A stretch of 64,000 nt of DNA from Phocoena phocoena (lineage: Eukaryota > Chordata > Mammalia > Artiodactyla > Phocoenidae): assembly GCF_963924675.1 (NCBI RefSeq), contig NC_089239.1:30527818-30591817 (forward strand). Reading direction: 5' to 3'. The notes beneath the pieces were generated by a model. The model saw only the letters and a program-made list of their open reading frames with translations. It ran no database searches and had not been told where the DNA came from. Every line of letters starts with the position of its first letter. Position 1 is the stretch's first letter. This document shows positions 49,856 to 61,599 of this stretch, in pieces. The position numbers and the translations under genes were made by a program.

Positions 49856-51894
49856 AAATAGAACATAACGCTGTGAATCAAAGAAGGAGAAATTTTTCAA
49901 GAAAAGACAAGTGGTCCATTTTGTTCTGAGAGTTCAAAGAGAGTGAGGATAGATAAGAGACCTTTGGCATCGGGTCAGGTCTCTGACCCAAAAAAACAGT
50001 TTCAGAAGAAAGAGAAGAGGAGATACTGAAGGAGCAAAGCTAGCGGGGATGACTTCAACTTGAAACTTTCACTGAGAAACTGGAGAGATCTGATGGCACT
50101 TTAAGCAAGAAAAATGTCAAAGGCAACATTTTAAAAATAATCTGGAAACAGATCTCTTAAAAGGCAAGGGGGAAGAGACAGTGACAATGAGATTGAATAT
50201 GAGAGAGAAGGTACAGTGACAACAGAAACTTCCAGTAAAGGTAGATGGGATTGAAAATAACAGATCCTTGCTTTGAAATAAGTGGGAAATGGGAGAAGAG
50301 GAAAATCTGTACAGCTCTCTTCAGTGGGCATTCATCATTTCGATTAATCCAGAAGCCCAGCCGTCTGCCAAGAATTAGAAGGGAAGCATGCAGGATCACT
50401 GAACAACTGCTGCTCTCCACACTGTGTTCCTTCCCACTTCTTAATACCTCTTTCCTACTTCGATTTCCTTTCGTGGCATTGCCTACGCCCCAACCTTTGT
50501 GGACGTGCTGCAACATGAAACCCAGGTGCCTGCTTCCACTTAAAAAAGCTGAAGCAGCAGATCTTACTTCTCACCACCCGCTACAGCCAAGAGGAGGACA
50601 TGGGACCTAAGCTTAGCCAGATTCACTCCTGGGACTTTGAACCATGATGCAAGACTGGAGAAAGGGTGGGAGTACATACTGCCCAGCAGCTGTGCCGACA
50701 TGTTCCTGCCAAATAACCATTCTCGACCAGAGATCCTGCTTTCTGGCTTCCAAGCTGCCTCGGTCTTGTCCCCTCCAAAGCTGTTTCTCCAGCCTTCCTG
50801 CAATTCCATGAGCTTTTGATATCAAGCCAGTAGGTGTCATTTGGCTTAAGTTATCCATAAGCAGTTGTATTTCATGCAACCGCTCCCCTCCCGCAACACA
50901 CACACAGATGTAACTGGCACAGGAGTTGAAGATCAAAGGAGGGAAGAAAGCAGCTATAATTGTGATCGTGGGATAATTAACAGAGAGACAATTCAAGGTG
51001 ACAGAGAATTATCAATAGCCCTGAAAACCCTGTTAAAATGAAAGAACATACACTTACAGTTTTATCGTGGTCAAGTGTATGTAATGACCTACATGATAAC
51101 TCTTTTCCACACCTTACAATCCGTATAACAAATCATGCAATGTACTCCAAGAGTTAGACGGTCAAGATGCTGGTTACCGGTCAAAGCATCGTACATTGCT
51201 TCCCTAAATACACCACTGCATTTGCCAAACAAAAATGCAGAGATATCCGCAGACAAATGATTTATAGCACGGCGAATTTTTCCAGGCTCAGCGACCTGTA
51301 GAAAAGCAGTAGATGATCATTCAAGACCATTCCAAGGTCCCTTAAACCCTTTAAACAATGGATGCCTTGGTAGCAGAAATAGCACACTGCTTCTCAAGGG
51401 CAGACTTTAAAGAGGAGAACCTGTCATTAAGAAATATGACTCCCCTGCGGTAGACTAACCCTTGATGTCTTGTAATGACAAAACAAGCAGTAGAAACCTA
51501 CGAGCAAGTGCAAGAAAAGGAACCCCAGATCTAACAGCAAGGGCTGGGTTTATTCCTAATCATCTGCTTGACTAGAAAAGTCTGATACCTTTTTTCGTCT
51601 TTTATTTTCCTCATCTGTAAATGGAGGTTTTTTTGTCAAAAATTTTCACCCAGCTCAAGTCTTCCAAAATCCGTGCTGTGATTTCTCTATGTAGTTTGAT
51701 TCCCATATGGTACATAACCCTAAAAATAGTATTAATGTGGGAAGAAACCTAGGAGGAGTGTGGTGACAGTCCCATGAGTTTCAGATGAGCCGTTTCACGA
51801 AGTGCCTCCCAACAGATTTCCAGAACCTTGACTCTCCTGCCACAATGAGCTACAGGGGTAATAACATGACTCACGCAAGGGCCAACGTCATAAT
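49856..51894. other. Unassigned sequence
   Basis: No gene was recognised. 50500-50880 contains pieces that look like an old LTR or L1 end (gaggaggacatgggacctaa, tcactcctgggactttgaa, tggcttaagttatccataag). Frames of 119-127 codons overlap there on both strands and show no family similarity. Confidence 0.35.
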
Positions 51895-52204
51895 TAAAAT
51901 TCAGGTACTTCCCTGGTGGCGCAGTGGTTAAGAATCCGCCTGCCGATACAGGGGACACGGGTTCGTGCCCTGGTCCGGGTAGATCCCACATGCCGCGGAG
52001 CAACTAAGCCCGTGCGCCACAACTACTGAAGCCCATGTGCCTAGAGCCCGTGCTCCGCAACGAGAAGCCACCGCAATCAGAAGCCCGCGCACCACAATGG
52101 AGAGTAGCCCCGGCTCAACGCAACCGGATAAAGCCCGTGCCCAGCGATGAAAACCCAACGCAGCCTAAATAAATAAATAAATAAGAGTTTTTAAAAAAAA
52201 ATTC
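51895..52204 (+). mobile_element. CHR SINE, long form with shortened middle
   Basis: The body (51904 to about 52183) starts aggtacttccctggtgg and lacks one of the repeated ccacaactactga modules. Tail (AAAT)n. The flanks share aaaattca, a possible short TSD. Confidence 0.9.
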
Positions 52205-53082
52205 ATAAAATAGATTAGAGTTCATAAGGACATTTTAAAAACTAAAATTACACTTTGCATTTCACTAATGTACACTGTACTTTCTGTCCTCGATTTCGGG
52301 GTAGGAAACACGCTCATCTATTTTCAGGCTTTGCTTCTGTTTGTGGAGAAGATACATTTCTCTCTGAAAGCTGTTTTCTGAGTATCATGGTAACCACATC
52401 CTTGCTGTTAAGTCTGTCCTGTCAGATGCGCAATTTAAGACATTTGCAAATGCCGCCTAAGATCCCACTAAACAGACCGGAAAGGGCGTGCTTTCATACG
52501 AACGTGGGACCATCGCTAGTTTAGCCAAAATGAAATGCCAAGAACGGGGAAGAGGAAGGGGGTTCAACCAGTACCACTTTTGTCACTGCTCTGAACAATC
52601 CAGTTCTCCTTTTCTTTTTCTTTTTTTTTTTCTTCTGTCTATCCTCAACTGCTGTTTGCACCTCTCCTGGTTCTGTGCACCAGGGTTGAAGCCCATCCTT
52701 AGAAAAGAGAAGGACCAGAAATGATAAGATTCCAGCTAAGGGGTAAGAAAGGTAAAAAAAAGTCCAGTGACACTGTCCCCATGGGATTCTGCACAAGCAG
52801 AGTGTGTCTCAAGGTCCAGTTCTGGAGGCTCTAGAAGTATTACTAGAAAGAGTACACTTTGATGAGTCCCGGCCATCAGGGAAATGAAAGTCAGTGGATG
52901 TCAAAGAGCAAATCCAGCCAGAGGTGACATCGGCCCTGAGGTGAAGGCAGCAGCAGATTCATCTGTGGGCACATGGAAGGCACAGGCCACTGCGGTCTCC
53001 TCTGGGGAAGAAGTTTGCTTCCTGCTTCAGCTCCAGGAGAAGAGTGGGGACAGTAAATCAGAGTCGTTTTAATGTGGCAGTC
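52205..53082. other. Unique sequence
   Basis: No gene recognised. A T-rich pyrimidine run is at about 52610-52640. Confidence 0.4.
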
Positions 53083-53319
53083 AAAACAAATGACTCTAGG
53101 GCTTCCCTGGTGGCGCAGTGGTTGACAGTCCGCCTGCCAATGCAGGCGACGCGGGTTTGCGCCCCGGTCCGGGAAGATCCCACATGCCGCGGAGCGGCTG
53201 GGCCCGTGAGCCATGGCCGCTGAGCCTGCGCGTCCGGAGCCTGTGCTCCACAGCGGGAGAGGCAACAGCACTGAGAGGCCCGCATACCGCAAAAAAAACC
53301 CAAAAAACAAATGACTCTA
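53083..53319 (+). mobile_element. CHR SINE, short form, with 16-bp TSD
   Basis: The body runs 53099-53303. TSD aaaacaaatgactcta is perfect at 53083-53098 and 53304-53319. Confidence 0.95.
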
Positions 53320-53345
53320 GATGTAGCAGGACAACAATCTAGCTG

Positions 53346-53407
53346 CAGTGTTCTACACCTTTATAACAAAACAGGTCAGTGTTCTACACCTTTATAACAA
53401 AAAAGTC
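53346..53407. repeat. 31-bp tandem duplication
   Basis: Two adjacent copies of a unit that starts cagtgttctacacc and continues tttataacaaa. The second copy differs only near its end. Confidence 0.93.
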
Positions 53408-53650
53408 AGTAATGTCATAGAGGAACATCAAAATAGTGGAGGAAATGGCTTTCTTTCCTCTGCTAAATGTTATGTATAGGAAGTTCATGTTATTTCTGGT
53501 AAATATTTTTGGTTAAAAAATAATCCTATTTTACTATTGAATGTTTGAGAAAATCAAAATAATAAGGATAATAATAATACTGAAACAGCTTTTTCTAAAC
53601 ACCCGCTATGTCAAGCAACAATCAACATATAATTTGGAGTCAACAGAGTT

Positions 53651-53890
53651 AAAAAAATATTTAGTGGGGGCTTCCCTGGTGGCGCAGTGGTTGAAAGTCC
53701 GCCTGCCGATGCCGGGGACACGGGTTCGTGCCCCGGTCCGGGAAGATCCCACATGCCGCAGAGCGGCTGGGCCCGTGAGCCATGGCTGCTGAGACTGAGC
53801 GTCCGGAGCTTGTGCTCCGCAACGGGTGAGGCCACAACAGTGAGAGGCCCGCATACCGCAAAAAAAAAAAAAAAAAAAAAAATTTAGTGG
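53651..53890 (+). mobile_element. CHR SINE, short form, with TSD
   Basis: The body runs 53668-53881 with a poly(A) of about 20. The TSD core atttagtgg is at 53659-53667 and 53882-53890. It lies in the same orientation as the SINE about 365 bp upstream. Confidence 0.94.
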
Positions 53891-54609
53891 AGTAGTTGAT
53901 TAAACTAATTTACACCTAATTTTTTTAGATTAATAGTTATACATTTATAAAGAAATATATATTTATCCTTACAAACAGATGTATAATTTTCATTTTTTAC
54001 TTTAACGTGAATATATTAGTAGTAATTTATTATCATTCTAATCAATTAAAATTAGAAACCCTATCACTCATGTCATCCATTTCCAGTTAATATAAGGCAA
54101 AAAAGAATATACATTTTCCATTTTGTCTAAGATAGTGCACTTCTTTAATAATACCTATTATTATTTTAGTGACATCATTTGTCTGTAATATTTCCCATGA
54201 GGTCTGCGGTATACTTATCAAAATATTTAGAGGCAGCTGACACAACTAGTAATTTAATGCATGAGTGAGCACTGAAATTATTTTATGGTACTGGATGGTT
54301 AATAAAACTATCAGTAAAGAATGGTAAGGATTCAATATTAATATCTTGAATTTATATAATGGTGAATTTCACATTAAATAAAAACCGAAAAGCTCATCCT
54401 TTTTCATATTATTTACCCTCAGAGTTCTGACATAGTTAAAATTTTTCTTCCACATATTTCAAAAGATTGCCATAGAAACTCAGCCTACCATTTTTATAAA
54501 CTTTGAAATTTAAAATTTCCCCTTTATCCATTTCATCCTCTCTTTGGAATCTGATGGTTTGCTTTACTTTATTTTCCTCAGTCATACATTTAAAAAACAT
54601 TAGTATATA
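53891..54609. other. AT-rich unique sequence
   Basis: Nothing recognised. Confidence 0.4.
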
Positions 54610-54900
54610 TACTATGATCTAGGTATTATGCCTGTAATGAACACCTAGCTCACAGTATATATATTAATATTTATACTGTGTAAGGAACAAGGCTAAAAAG
54701 AATTCGCAGTCTGGCAGGGAAACAGATTTGTAAAATAAAAATATCATGAAAAAGAGGAATGACAGAGGTGTCAGGAACTTACAATGGTTACACAGAGGAA
54801 GATTAAACTTCCACTGGGAGAAGTCAAGGAACATATCAAACAAGAAAAAACACGGGGAGGGTCCTGGAGAAACGAGGAGGAATTCACCAAGCAGTCAAGG
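54610..54900 (-). mobile_element. Possible L2 remnant
   Basis: gaattcgcagtctggcagg, gaaacagatttgtaaaata and ggtgtcaggaacttacaatg recall the antisense L2 3' region. Divergence is strong. Confidence 0.4.
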
Positions 54901-55209
54901 TGACAAGCAGCGGCAACAATTTATGCAAATTTTTAAAACTCATGAAATTGCACGACATGATCAACGATATTTAAAGACTCGTGTTTTAATGCACACGGAA
55001 GTGCAAGGGGGAGAGATGAGATCACATTGCTCAACAGTAGCCAGAGGCTAACCGTGGAACACGCACCCTCTTAGAGAACTTATATTACTTCCTGAAGCCA
55101 ATGGAAACCCACAGGATCAAAACGTGAGATGATAATCCACCCAATTTCTTCTGCAGCATATTGGTTCGGGACTCTTTGTCCTGAAAATATGCACATGTAA
55201 GCGACTACT
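54901..55209. other. Unique sequence
   Basis: Nothing recognised. Confidence 0.4.
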
Positions 55210-56450
55210 CTAGATTATCACTCTAGTACAACAGAAATATAAAGGGAGCCACACATGTAATTTTAAACTTTCTAGTAGCCCAACTTTTAAAAAGTAAAAA
55301 TAAGAGGAAATTAATTTTAATAATAAAATGTATTTAACCCGCGATCCAAAGGATTCAAATATTACTGCTGCAAATCTAATCAATATTAAAAATTATTAAG
55401 AAGATATTTCACGTTGTTCTTTTTTCTTCCTCGGTCTTCATCATCCACTATGTATTTTTCTGCTTACAGCGCGTCTCAACGTGGATGCTGAATTTTCATC
55501 AGAAATACCTGATCTGTATTTGTACTTCACAGAATTTACAGTAGGAAAAGTAGATTCACACTTCCAAGTTATTCCAAACATAGTTAAAAGTTTCCTAATA
55601 ACTGAATTGGATATCAAAAAATCATCTTCTTTGATTTCTGCAATAATATTAATAAAACTGATTCACGTTTGTTAGAATAATAGATTTGGATGTAAACAAA
55701 AGCTTATCAGTTTCAAAACCATGTTTCAAAGGTACATCTGTCCAAGGTAAGTAAATTAACTAACTTTTGTGTTAACTCAGTATTAATACCAAATTTAGAG
55801 ATATCGTATGAATTGAAAAGCAACTCTAAATCTATCAATAGCAAGAACGTATGGCTCAAATTTTTCTTGTTGGCTTTATAGCCAATTTATATAATTCTGG
55901 TAACTACAACTAAAATGTTCTACACACTGACTCCCATTAGAAAACTGTAAAAAATCATTACTGATTTGTAGTATGAAGTTTTTATTTCAAAATAAATCCT
56001 CACTGCTATCTAGTTAAATCAAAAAATAAACTTTGACTTTCCTTGGAGCTTCAAATTTGGCTTACGTGTATGCAATGTGATACTGACGACAAAATGTAAA
56101 TAACATTGCCAATTTTGTCTCTGATTTTTAAATATTTGGCAAGCATTGTTTCTGTTTCAAGAAATTTTGAATGGAGTTAACAGAACTGTAGAGTCTATAA
56201 AAAATTCTTCATGACTCAACTAGCAAGCACTGGCAAAGAACGCAAGATGATTGAATTCATTGTCTTCTACTTCTTTCAACATTTCCATAACTAGTGATGA
56301 TTCAGGTCATTTACACATACATTCTGAACCATCTTAACAACTGCATCTATGACTCTTTCCTAGAGTCTGCTTTAGGAAACTGAGCACAAAAATTTTCAAA
56401 ATGTATCACGCAATGGAACAGAGCAGTGAGGCAAAGGTCAGTCTCTTGTT
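55210..56450. mobile_element. Unclassified ancient repeat, possibly a DNA transposon
   Basis: gagccacacatgtaatttt, aaactttctagtagcccaac, gaaattaattttaataat and attattaagaagatatttca form a pattern that I recognise as a recurrent mammalian repeat, possibly of hAT type, but cannot name securely. The following AT-rich kilobase may be its interior. No intact frame is present. Confidence 0.35.
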
Positions 56451-56639
56451 TTAAAATTCCAATACATCTGATGTTTGACCTAACATACCGGGAGCACCAT
56501 TTATTGTTAGAGGTTTTTTTTTCATATCAACATGAAATGCTTCTTTGACATATGTCAAATACTCAAAAATGCCTACTATGGAGTTCAAATGTGTTTTTAA
56601 ATTTGGAAGTCCTTGGAGACAAAATGGTAAAATGAAAGA

Positions 56640-57060
56640 GGCAAAACTAAGTGCTGGTGAGAATACTGAGCAACTGGAACTCTCACACACCTGCTGGAAA
56701 CAATGTCAACTGGAAAACTCTTTGGTATTAGATACTAAATCTGAGCATATCTAAAGCATGACTCAACAATTTCACTCCTCAGGAATACACCTTTTGGGAA
56801 TGTATACATGTATGCACAGCAAAAGATGTATACAACGTGTTCAAAGTGGCCCTTTTCACAGTATCCAAAGCCTGGAAACACCCCAAATATCCATTCATGT
56901 CAGAAAAAAAAATGTAATGATACAATGAAATACTATAAAGCAATGAAAATGAGTGAACTACTACTGTATGCGACAAAAAGGAACAGTCTCACGAGAAGGA
57001 AATTAGGTGATGGAAGCTAGACGCTGCAGAGTTCATACCTAGTGAGGACTCATACGTACA
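56640..57060 (+). mobile_element. Old LINE-1 3' fragment
   Basis: Sense order of an old L1 3' region: gtgctggtgagaatactgag, caactggaactctcacaca, tcactcctcaggaatacacc, cctggaaacaccccaaatat, gaaatactataaagcaatga. Confidence 0.82.
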
Positions 57061-57559
57061 AACAAACCACTGGCGAGTTTCACACAGAACAACAGAGAAA
57101 AGGCAAAGAGCTCTAGATGCAATAGAGTATTACTGTGAGAAAACTTTTGAAACAAGAAAACACTAAAAACAATTTCTTAAGTATATTCAAAAATGTGGAT
57201 GAAATGGACATTTTAAATGTTTCAAAGGGAAGAGCAAACTTGAATATCATTATAACAACTTAAATAACAAATCAGTAGTTTAAAATTTACCCACTGACGA
57301 ATACCAAGAGGCAAACCGTATTAAATGAAAACCCCACGAAAACTTTAAGGAAAGATAATCCCATTTTAAACAAACTGTTTCGCAGAATAGAAAGCAAGCA
57401 AAGTTTGCAATTAAATGTGATGATACCAGATCAATCTTAATGCCAACAGTAGATAAGGACATCATCAAAAACAAATTTTAAGATGGATTTTATTTATGAA
57501 TAGAAATTCAAAAAATCTAACTTAAAATGTAAAAATAATACATAATAACTAAGTAGAAT
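57061..57559. other. AT-rich sequence between old L1 pieces
   Basis: No gene or clear repeat recognised. It may be L1 sequence decayed beyond recognition. Confidence 0.35.
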
Positions 57560-58960
57560 TCAAGGATGGCTTAACGTATGAATACAAAGATGGGTGAACG
57601 TTAGAAAATCTTACGCTAATACACAGATATTATACCATGTTCCCTAGTAAAAAGTCTCAATTTTTAAAGGTGGGTATCTTCCCCATAATTCTATAAATGA
57701 ATGCAATTCATACTGAATTCCCAAAGGCTGAATCTGAGATAATACAGAAACAAAAAGAGCCAAATCTGAGATAATACAGAAACAAAAAGAGCCAAAAATA
57801 GGTGAAGTAGCTTTAAAGAAACAGAAGAAGAAAGAATAACAAAAACATGGTGATATTGCCATTCACCAATTGAAGAATGGAAGAAAAATATAGAGCCCCG
57901 GATATAGATCCGTGCTTATATGGAAACTAGACTTAGGAATGAGGTAACATCATCAATTAGAAGGGAAAGATGTGCTGGATAACAGACTAACCATATGGTT
58001 AAAAAGGAAAAATAGACACTACCTCAAACTACCCCACCCATACAAACACAACAGGTGAGCAAAAGACCTAATGTAAGAAATAACACTTTAAAACTTTCAG
58101 AAGAAAATTAAAGAGATTAACTTCATGCCACCAGGATGGAGAAGGATTTTTTTTTACAGAAATGAATAACACAAACCATAAGGAAACATTACTACATCTG
58201 ATCACATTAAAATTAAAAACTTCTGCATGAAAAAGTATCATAAAAAAGAGAAAAGATAAGTCACAGACTGTACAAATGACTAGTGTCCAAAATATGTCAA
58301 AATATACTACAAAACAATAAACAAAAGACCCAAAATTCAGTGGGAAAAATGACCAAATAATATTAATAAGTCATACACAAAACTGGAAAACCAAATGGCC
58401 AAAAAGCACATAAAAATATGCAGGCCCATTAATAATTAGAGAAAAGCATAATAAAATAGCAGTGAGATTCTACTGCTCAGCCAGAAGACTGGCAAAATTT
58501 AAGTTTGATAATAGGAGGCATTGGAAGATGTAGGGAAACAGAAACTCATACAGTACAAAGTACAAATGTATACAAATAATTTTTGGAGACCAACTTAACA
58601 ATACCTAGTACATCTGAAATGGTAGTTTTGTTTTAGAATAAATACCTATGTAACAGATATTTATACTTATGTTTTGACAGTTCTACTGCAGTAGTTATAA
58701 TAGGAAACCCAAGTAATTAAACTGTCCACCTATAGAAGATTCAATATGGCCTATTCATACGAGACACCATATGCACAGCTGAAAGCAAGGAACCGGATGC
58801 ATCAAGAATGAGAAGTTTAAAAAGCAAACTAATAAAGATCACGCGCATAGCATGATGTCATCTGTGTAAAGTTTAAAGAAAAATATCAAAATTATAATAA
58901 ATTATAGACATGGATACTCATATGTATACAGATATATAGATATCTGAAAAAAGCAGCCCT
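57560..58960 (+). mobile_element. Old LINE-1/HAL1-type fragment
   Basis: A decayed L1-like internal stretch: tgaattcccaaaggctgaat, gttaaaaaggaaaaatagac, aattaaaaacttctgcatga, aaagtatcataaaaaagag, gaaaaccaaatggccaaaaa, actggcaaaatttaagtttg. All frames are broken. A 32-bp tandem duplication lies in it. Confidence 0.72.
57731..57794. repeat. Exact 32-bp tandem duplication
   Basis: Two identical adjacent 32-bp units (57731-57762, 57763-57794), each starting aatctgagataatacag. The identity contrasts with the decay of the surrounding L1. Confidence 0.97.
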
Positions 58961-60543
58961 TGACATCTGTGAGTGGACCTGGTTCTATCAACTAGGACCT
59001 GGCCTGGTACTTCCCTCTATGAGTTTCATAGCACATGGCCTTTATGTTCTTCCGTTGAACATAAATAACTTCACAAAACGTCAACATCAAACAAGACCAC
59101 ACCGTGACCATTATGGATCAAGAGAAAAAAATAAGACCACTATGAATTCACGCTGAACAAAGGAAAACCAGGAATATTGACCAAGCATCCCCTATCCTGG
59201 CTAATACAACCGACTGTTGCTTCTTTACCAATTACAGCTTTAGTCTCATCACGTCCTTCCCTCCTTTTAGGTAAGATTTATTAAGATACTCAATAATAGA
59301 ATTATTCCTGCTTCCTAACAGTAAACAATTCAGAGCAAAGCCCCATTTCCTTAAATCCTACCCCCTAATCACCTAACCCAAGTCCAACTATAAGTCCTTT
59401 CTAAGATTCCACACACTTCCCTATAATGTGCATTCTCCGTCACTGAAATACACCCAACTTATTCAAATACAGGCATGTTCCTGGTGGTCTCTGGAGGGCA
59501 CGGACACGTATAATAAGTAATTAATACGAAAGCATACAAAGAAAAAAATCGCCCTAGTTTCAGGACCGTGGTTATTCCTTGGGAGAGAATAAGGAAGAAG
59601 GGCAGGTGGTGAGAACTTGAGCTATATCTTAAAAATTACTTTGCTCTCTACTCTTTTTAAAAAACATAAAGTACTGAACCAAATTCAGATGGGAAGAGCA
59701 GAGTCAGAGACTAGTCTGAAGCGTCAACTCATAATTTCAAAGCTCATTTAGATAATGATAGTACTAAATAAAGAATAAAATGAGAAGGCAAGACTATGAT
59801 TCATAGTACTGCAAGCTGTGATGCTGCAGTGTTGCCAAGAGCACAAAGCAACACAAGGGACTGAAAGCTTCTGTGTGGCTTTTCCCCATTGTTCTGCATG
59901 TTGTATGTGCGTTGCCACTGAGACTGAAAGGAATCAAGAGGGCTTCGCTGGGAAGCAAGCTACCGTTTAAACCTACTGAGCATGTAACTTCGCCACCTTT
60001 CGGTCACTCAAGCAAACTACAGCCTCCACTCAAGAAGGACAAAATTCACAAAATGGCATCTTGTTAATACGAATCGTCACCTATGAGAGATGATGTCACA
60101 GATAGCCAGCATTTGAATAGTTAAAATCCTTGGATAGGAATTCAGTGTATTCTCTCGTCCCACTCCAATTTACTTTATTAGCCTTAAAAAAAAATTTAGG
60201 CCTAGAAAAACAATGTGCTACTCGCTGTTTTCTGTCCCTCCCCTAGTTTTTCAAAGGTCTCAAGCATCATTTACACTCTCTTCTCTCTGCCGTGTTCTAC
60301 TCTCTTCTCCCATGTGCCAAACTCTCTAACCTTCAGTGTGTAACTCATGTGCTATTTCATAAATATTCCTGAACAGTCTTACTGGAAGTAGTACTTTTTT
60401 CTCGCTTTGTAAGAGGTGCTGAAGGAACTAATAATTTTCCACAGTGGGTCTTGCATGTCCTCGAGCCGCACAGCTGTGTCCCAGCCCCATCCTCTCTTGC
60501 ACGTGGCCTTCACTCTAACGGTTCCTTCACTCCCTCTTGATAG
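58961..60543. other. Unique sequence upstream of exon-like segment
   Basis: No gene or clear repeat is recognised. 59590-59660 may be a decayed LINE 3' end. Confidence 0.4.
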
Positions 60544-60613
60544 AACTGAAACTGTGCAGACAATGGAAGTGGATGCGCCAGAACCATCTCGGAGCAACTA
60601 TTCCTACTATTAG
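60544..60613 (+). other. Exon-like 70-bp segment, unassigned
   Basis: It is flanked by a pyrimidine-rich acceptor (ttccttcactccctcttgatag, ending at 60543) and a consensus-like donor (AG/gtgagtat at 60614). One frame is open throughout; another reads 22 codons to a TAG at its exact end. An AATAAA lies about 75 bp downstream, at about 60691. It could be an exon of an unseen gene or lncRNA, or a chance arrangement. I recognise no protein. Confidence 0.25.
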
Positions 60614-60863
60614 GTGAGTATCAACTGTGCCCTTTTGTTAAACTTCATTAAAAATTCCGACTTTCTTCTGAGCTGTCCCTGCTGGCATTGTAAATAAAGC
60701 TTTTATTCCTGTTCTGGTTGATTTCCTTCTGCAGTTTTGATGCCGAGACTCAGGTCAGGGCTGGGTAGGCAGGCACCCGGTGGATGTCCCAGGAGCCTTC
60801 ATGACCGTGGATGGGCTAGCAGCCTCCTCCTGGCCAGCAGTCTGCCGCCTGGCTTGGAAACAC

Positions 60864-60910
60864 TGCCTAAACTTTTTTTTTTTTTTTTTTTTTTTTTTGC
60901 CTAAACTTTT
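60864..60910 (-). mobile_element. Poly(A)-only retroinsertion with 13-bp TSD
   Basis: The sequence tgcctaaactttt occurs at 60864-60876 and again at 60898-60910, and the 21 bases between are all T. This is the structure of target-primed reverse transcription that copied only a poly(A) tail. The target reads TTTT/A, the L1 endonuclease preference. Replication slippage would not easily duplicate the unique tgcctaaac on the far side. Confidence 0.88.
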
Positions 60911-61599
60911 ATTCTTTCATCTTCATCGTCCTCGGTAGAAGGCTTTGGTCTCATTTTGTTTCTCTACTGAGAGAGGCAAATGGGATTGGAGGACAGTGGT
61001 GGCAGACCCAAGTTTCAAAGGGTCTGATTCTCAGATTCTCTTGTTTTCAACCGACTGCCTGGTCATTTCAATGAACCTGTGGGCTGTTGTCCAGCTTCTT
61101 CAACTCCGGCCGGGTTTCATCATAGACAATATTGACTCTGATGGACCATGCGAGGGGAACTTGGTGTATGAATGAAATAATCATTTGTGAGATGCCCTAG
61201 AAAAAAGGGAGTTAAAAATTCCAAATATTCAATGAGCTACATTTTTTATTGTTATGATGAGGCCTCTAACACTTAAAATTGCTTCTGTTAAGAACTCCTT
61301 AGAAAATGTAATAAATACGGGCAGTGCTAACATCCAAACTTAAACACTGTTCTCTCTCTCTCTCTCCTGGTCCAACTCCAATCAGCCTCCTTCCTGACCC
61401 CCTGTAGACTGACGTCTCCCTCCCCCTTGGTCTGTTCTTTTTTCCTGTTCCTCCAGCACATTCACGGTACTCTCTTTCCTTTTAACCACATCCCCTTGAA
61501 TGCATGAGATTCCTTCCTAATGTCTTATAATACAGGTGGAGGTGAGGAAGAGCCTTATTGGTCTTATATCTTCAAATCTTAGTTTAAGTCAAATTTGCC
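60911..61599. other. Unique sequence with a CT repeat
   Basis: No gene recognised. A CT run is at 61350-61366. The last part may already belong to the retroviral remnant. Confidence 0.4.

Noticed and set aside
50245..50996. Overlapping 119-127 codon frames on both strands
   Set aside because: They overlap in sense and antisense, share no motif, and lie in what looks like an old repeat end.
52891..53310. 139-codon minus-strand open frame
   Set aside because: Its N-terminal half is the antisense of a CHR SINE; the rest is the chance continuation of that frame.
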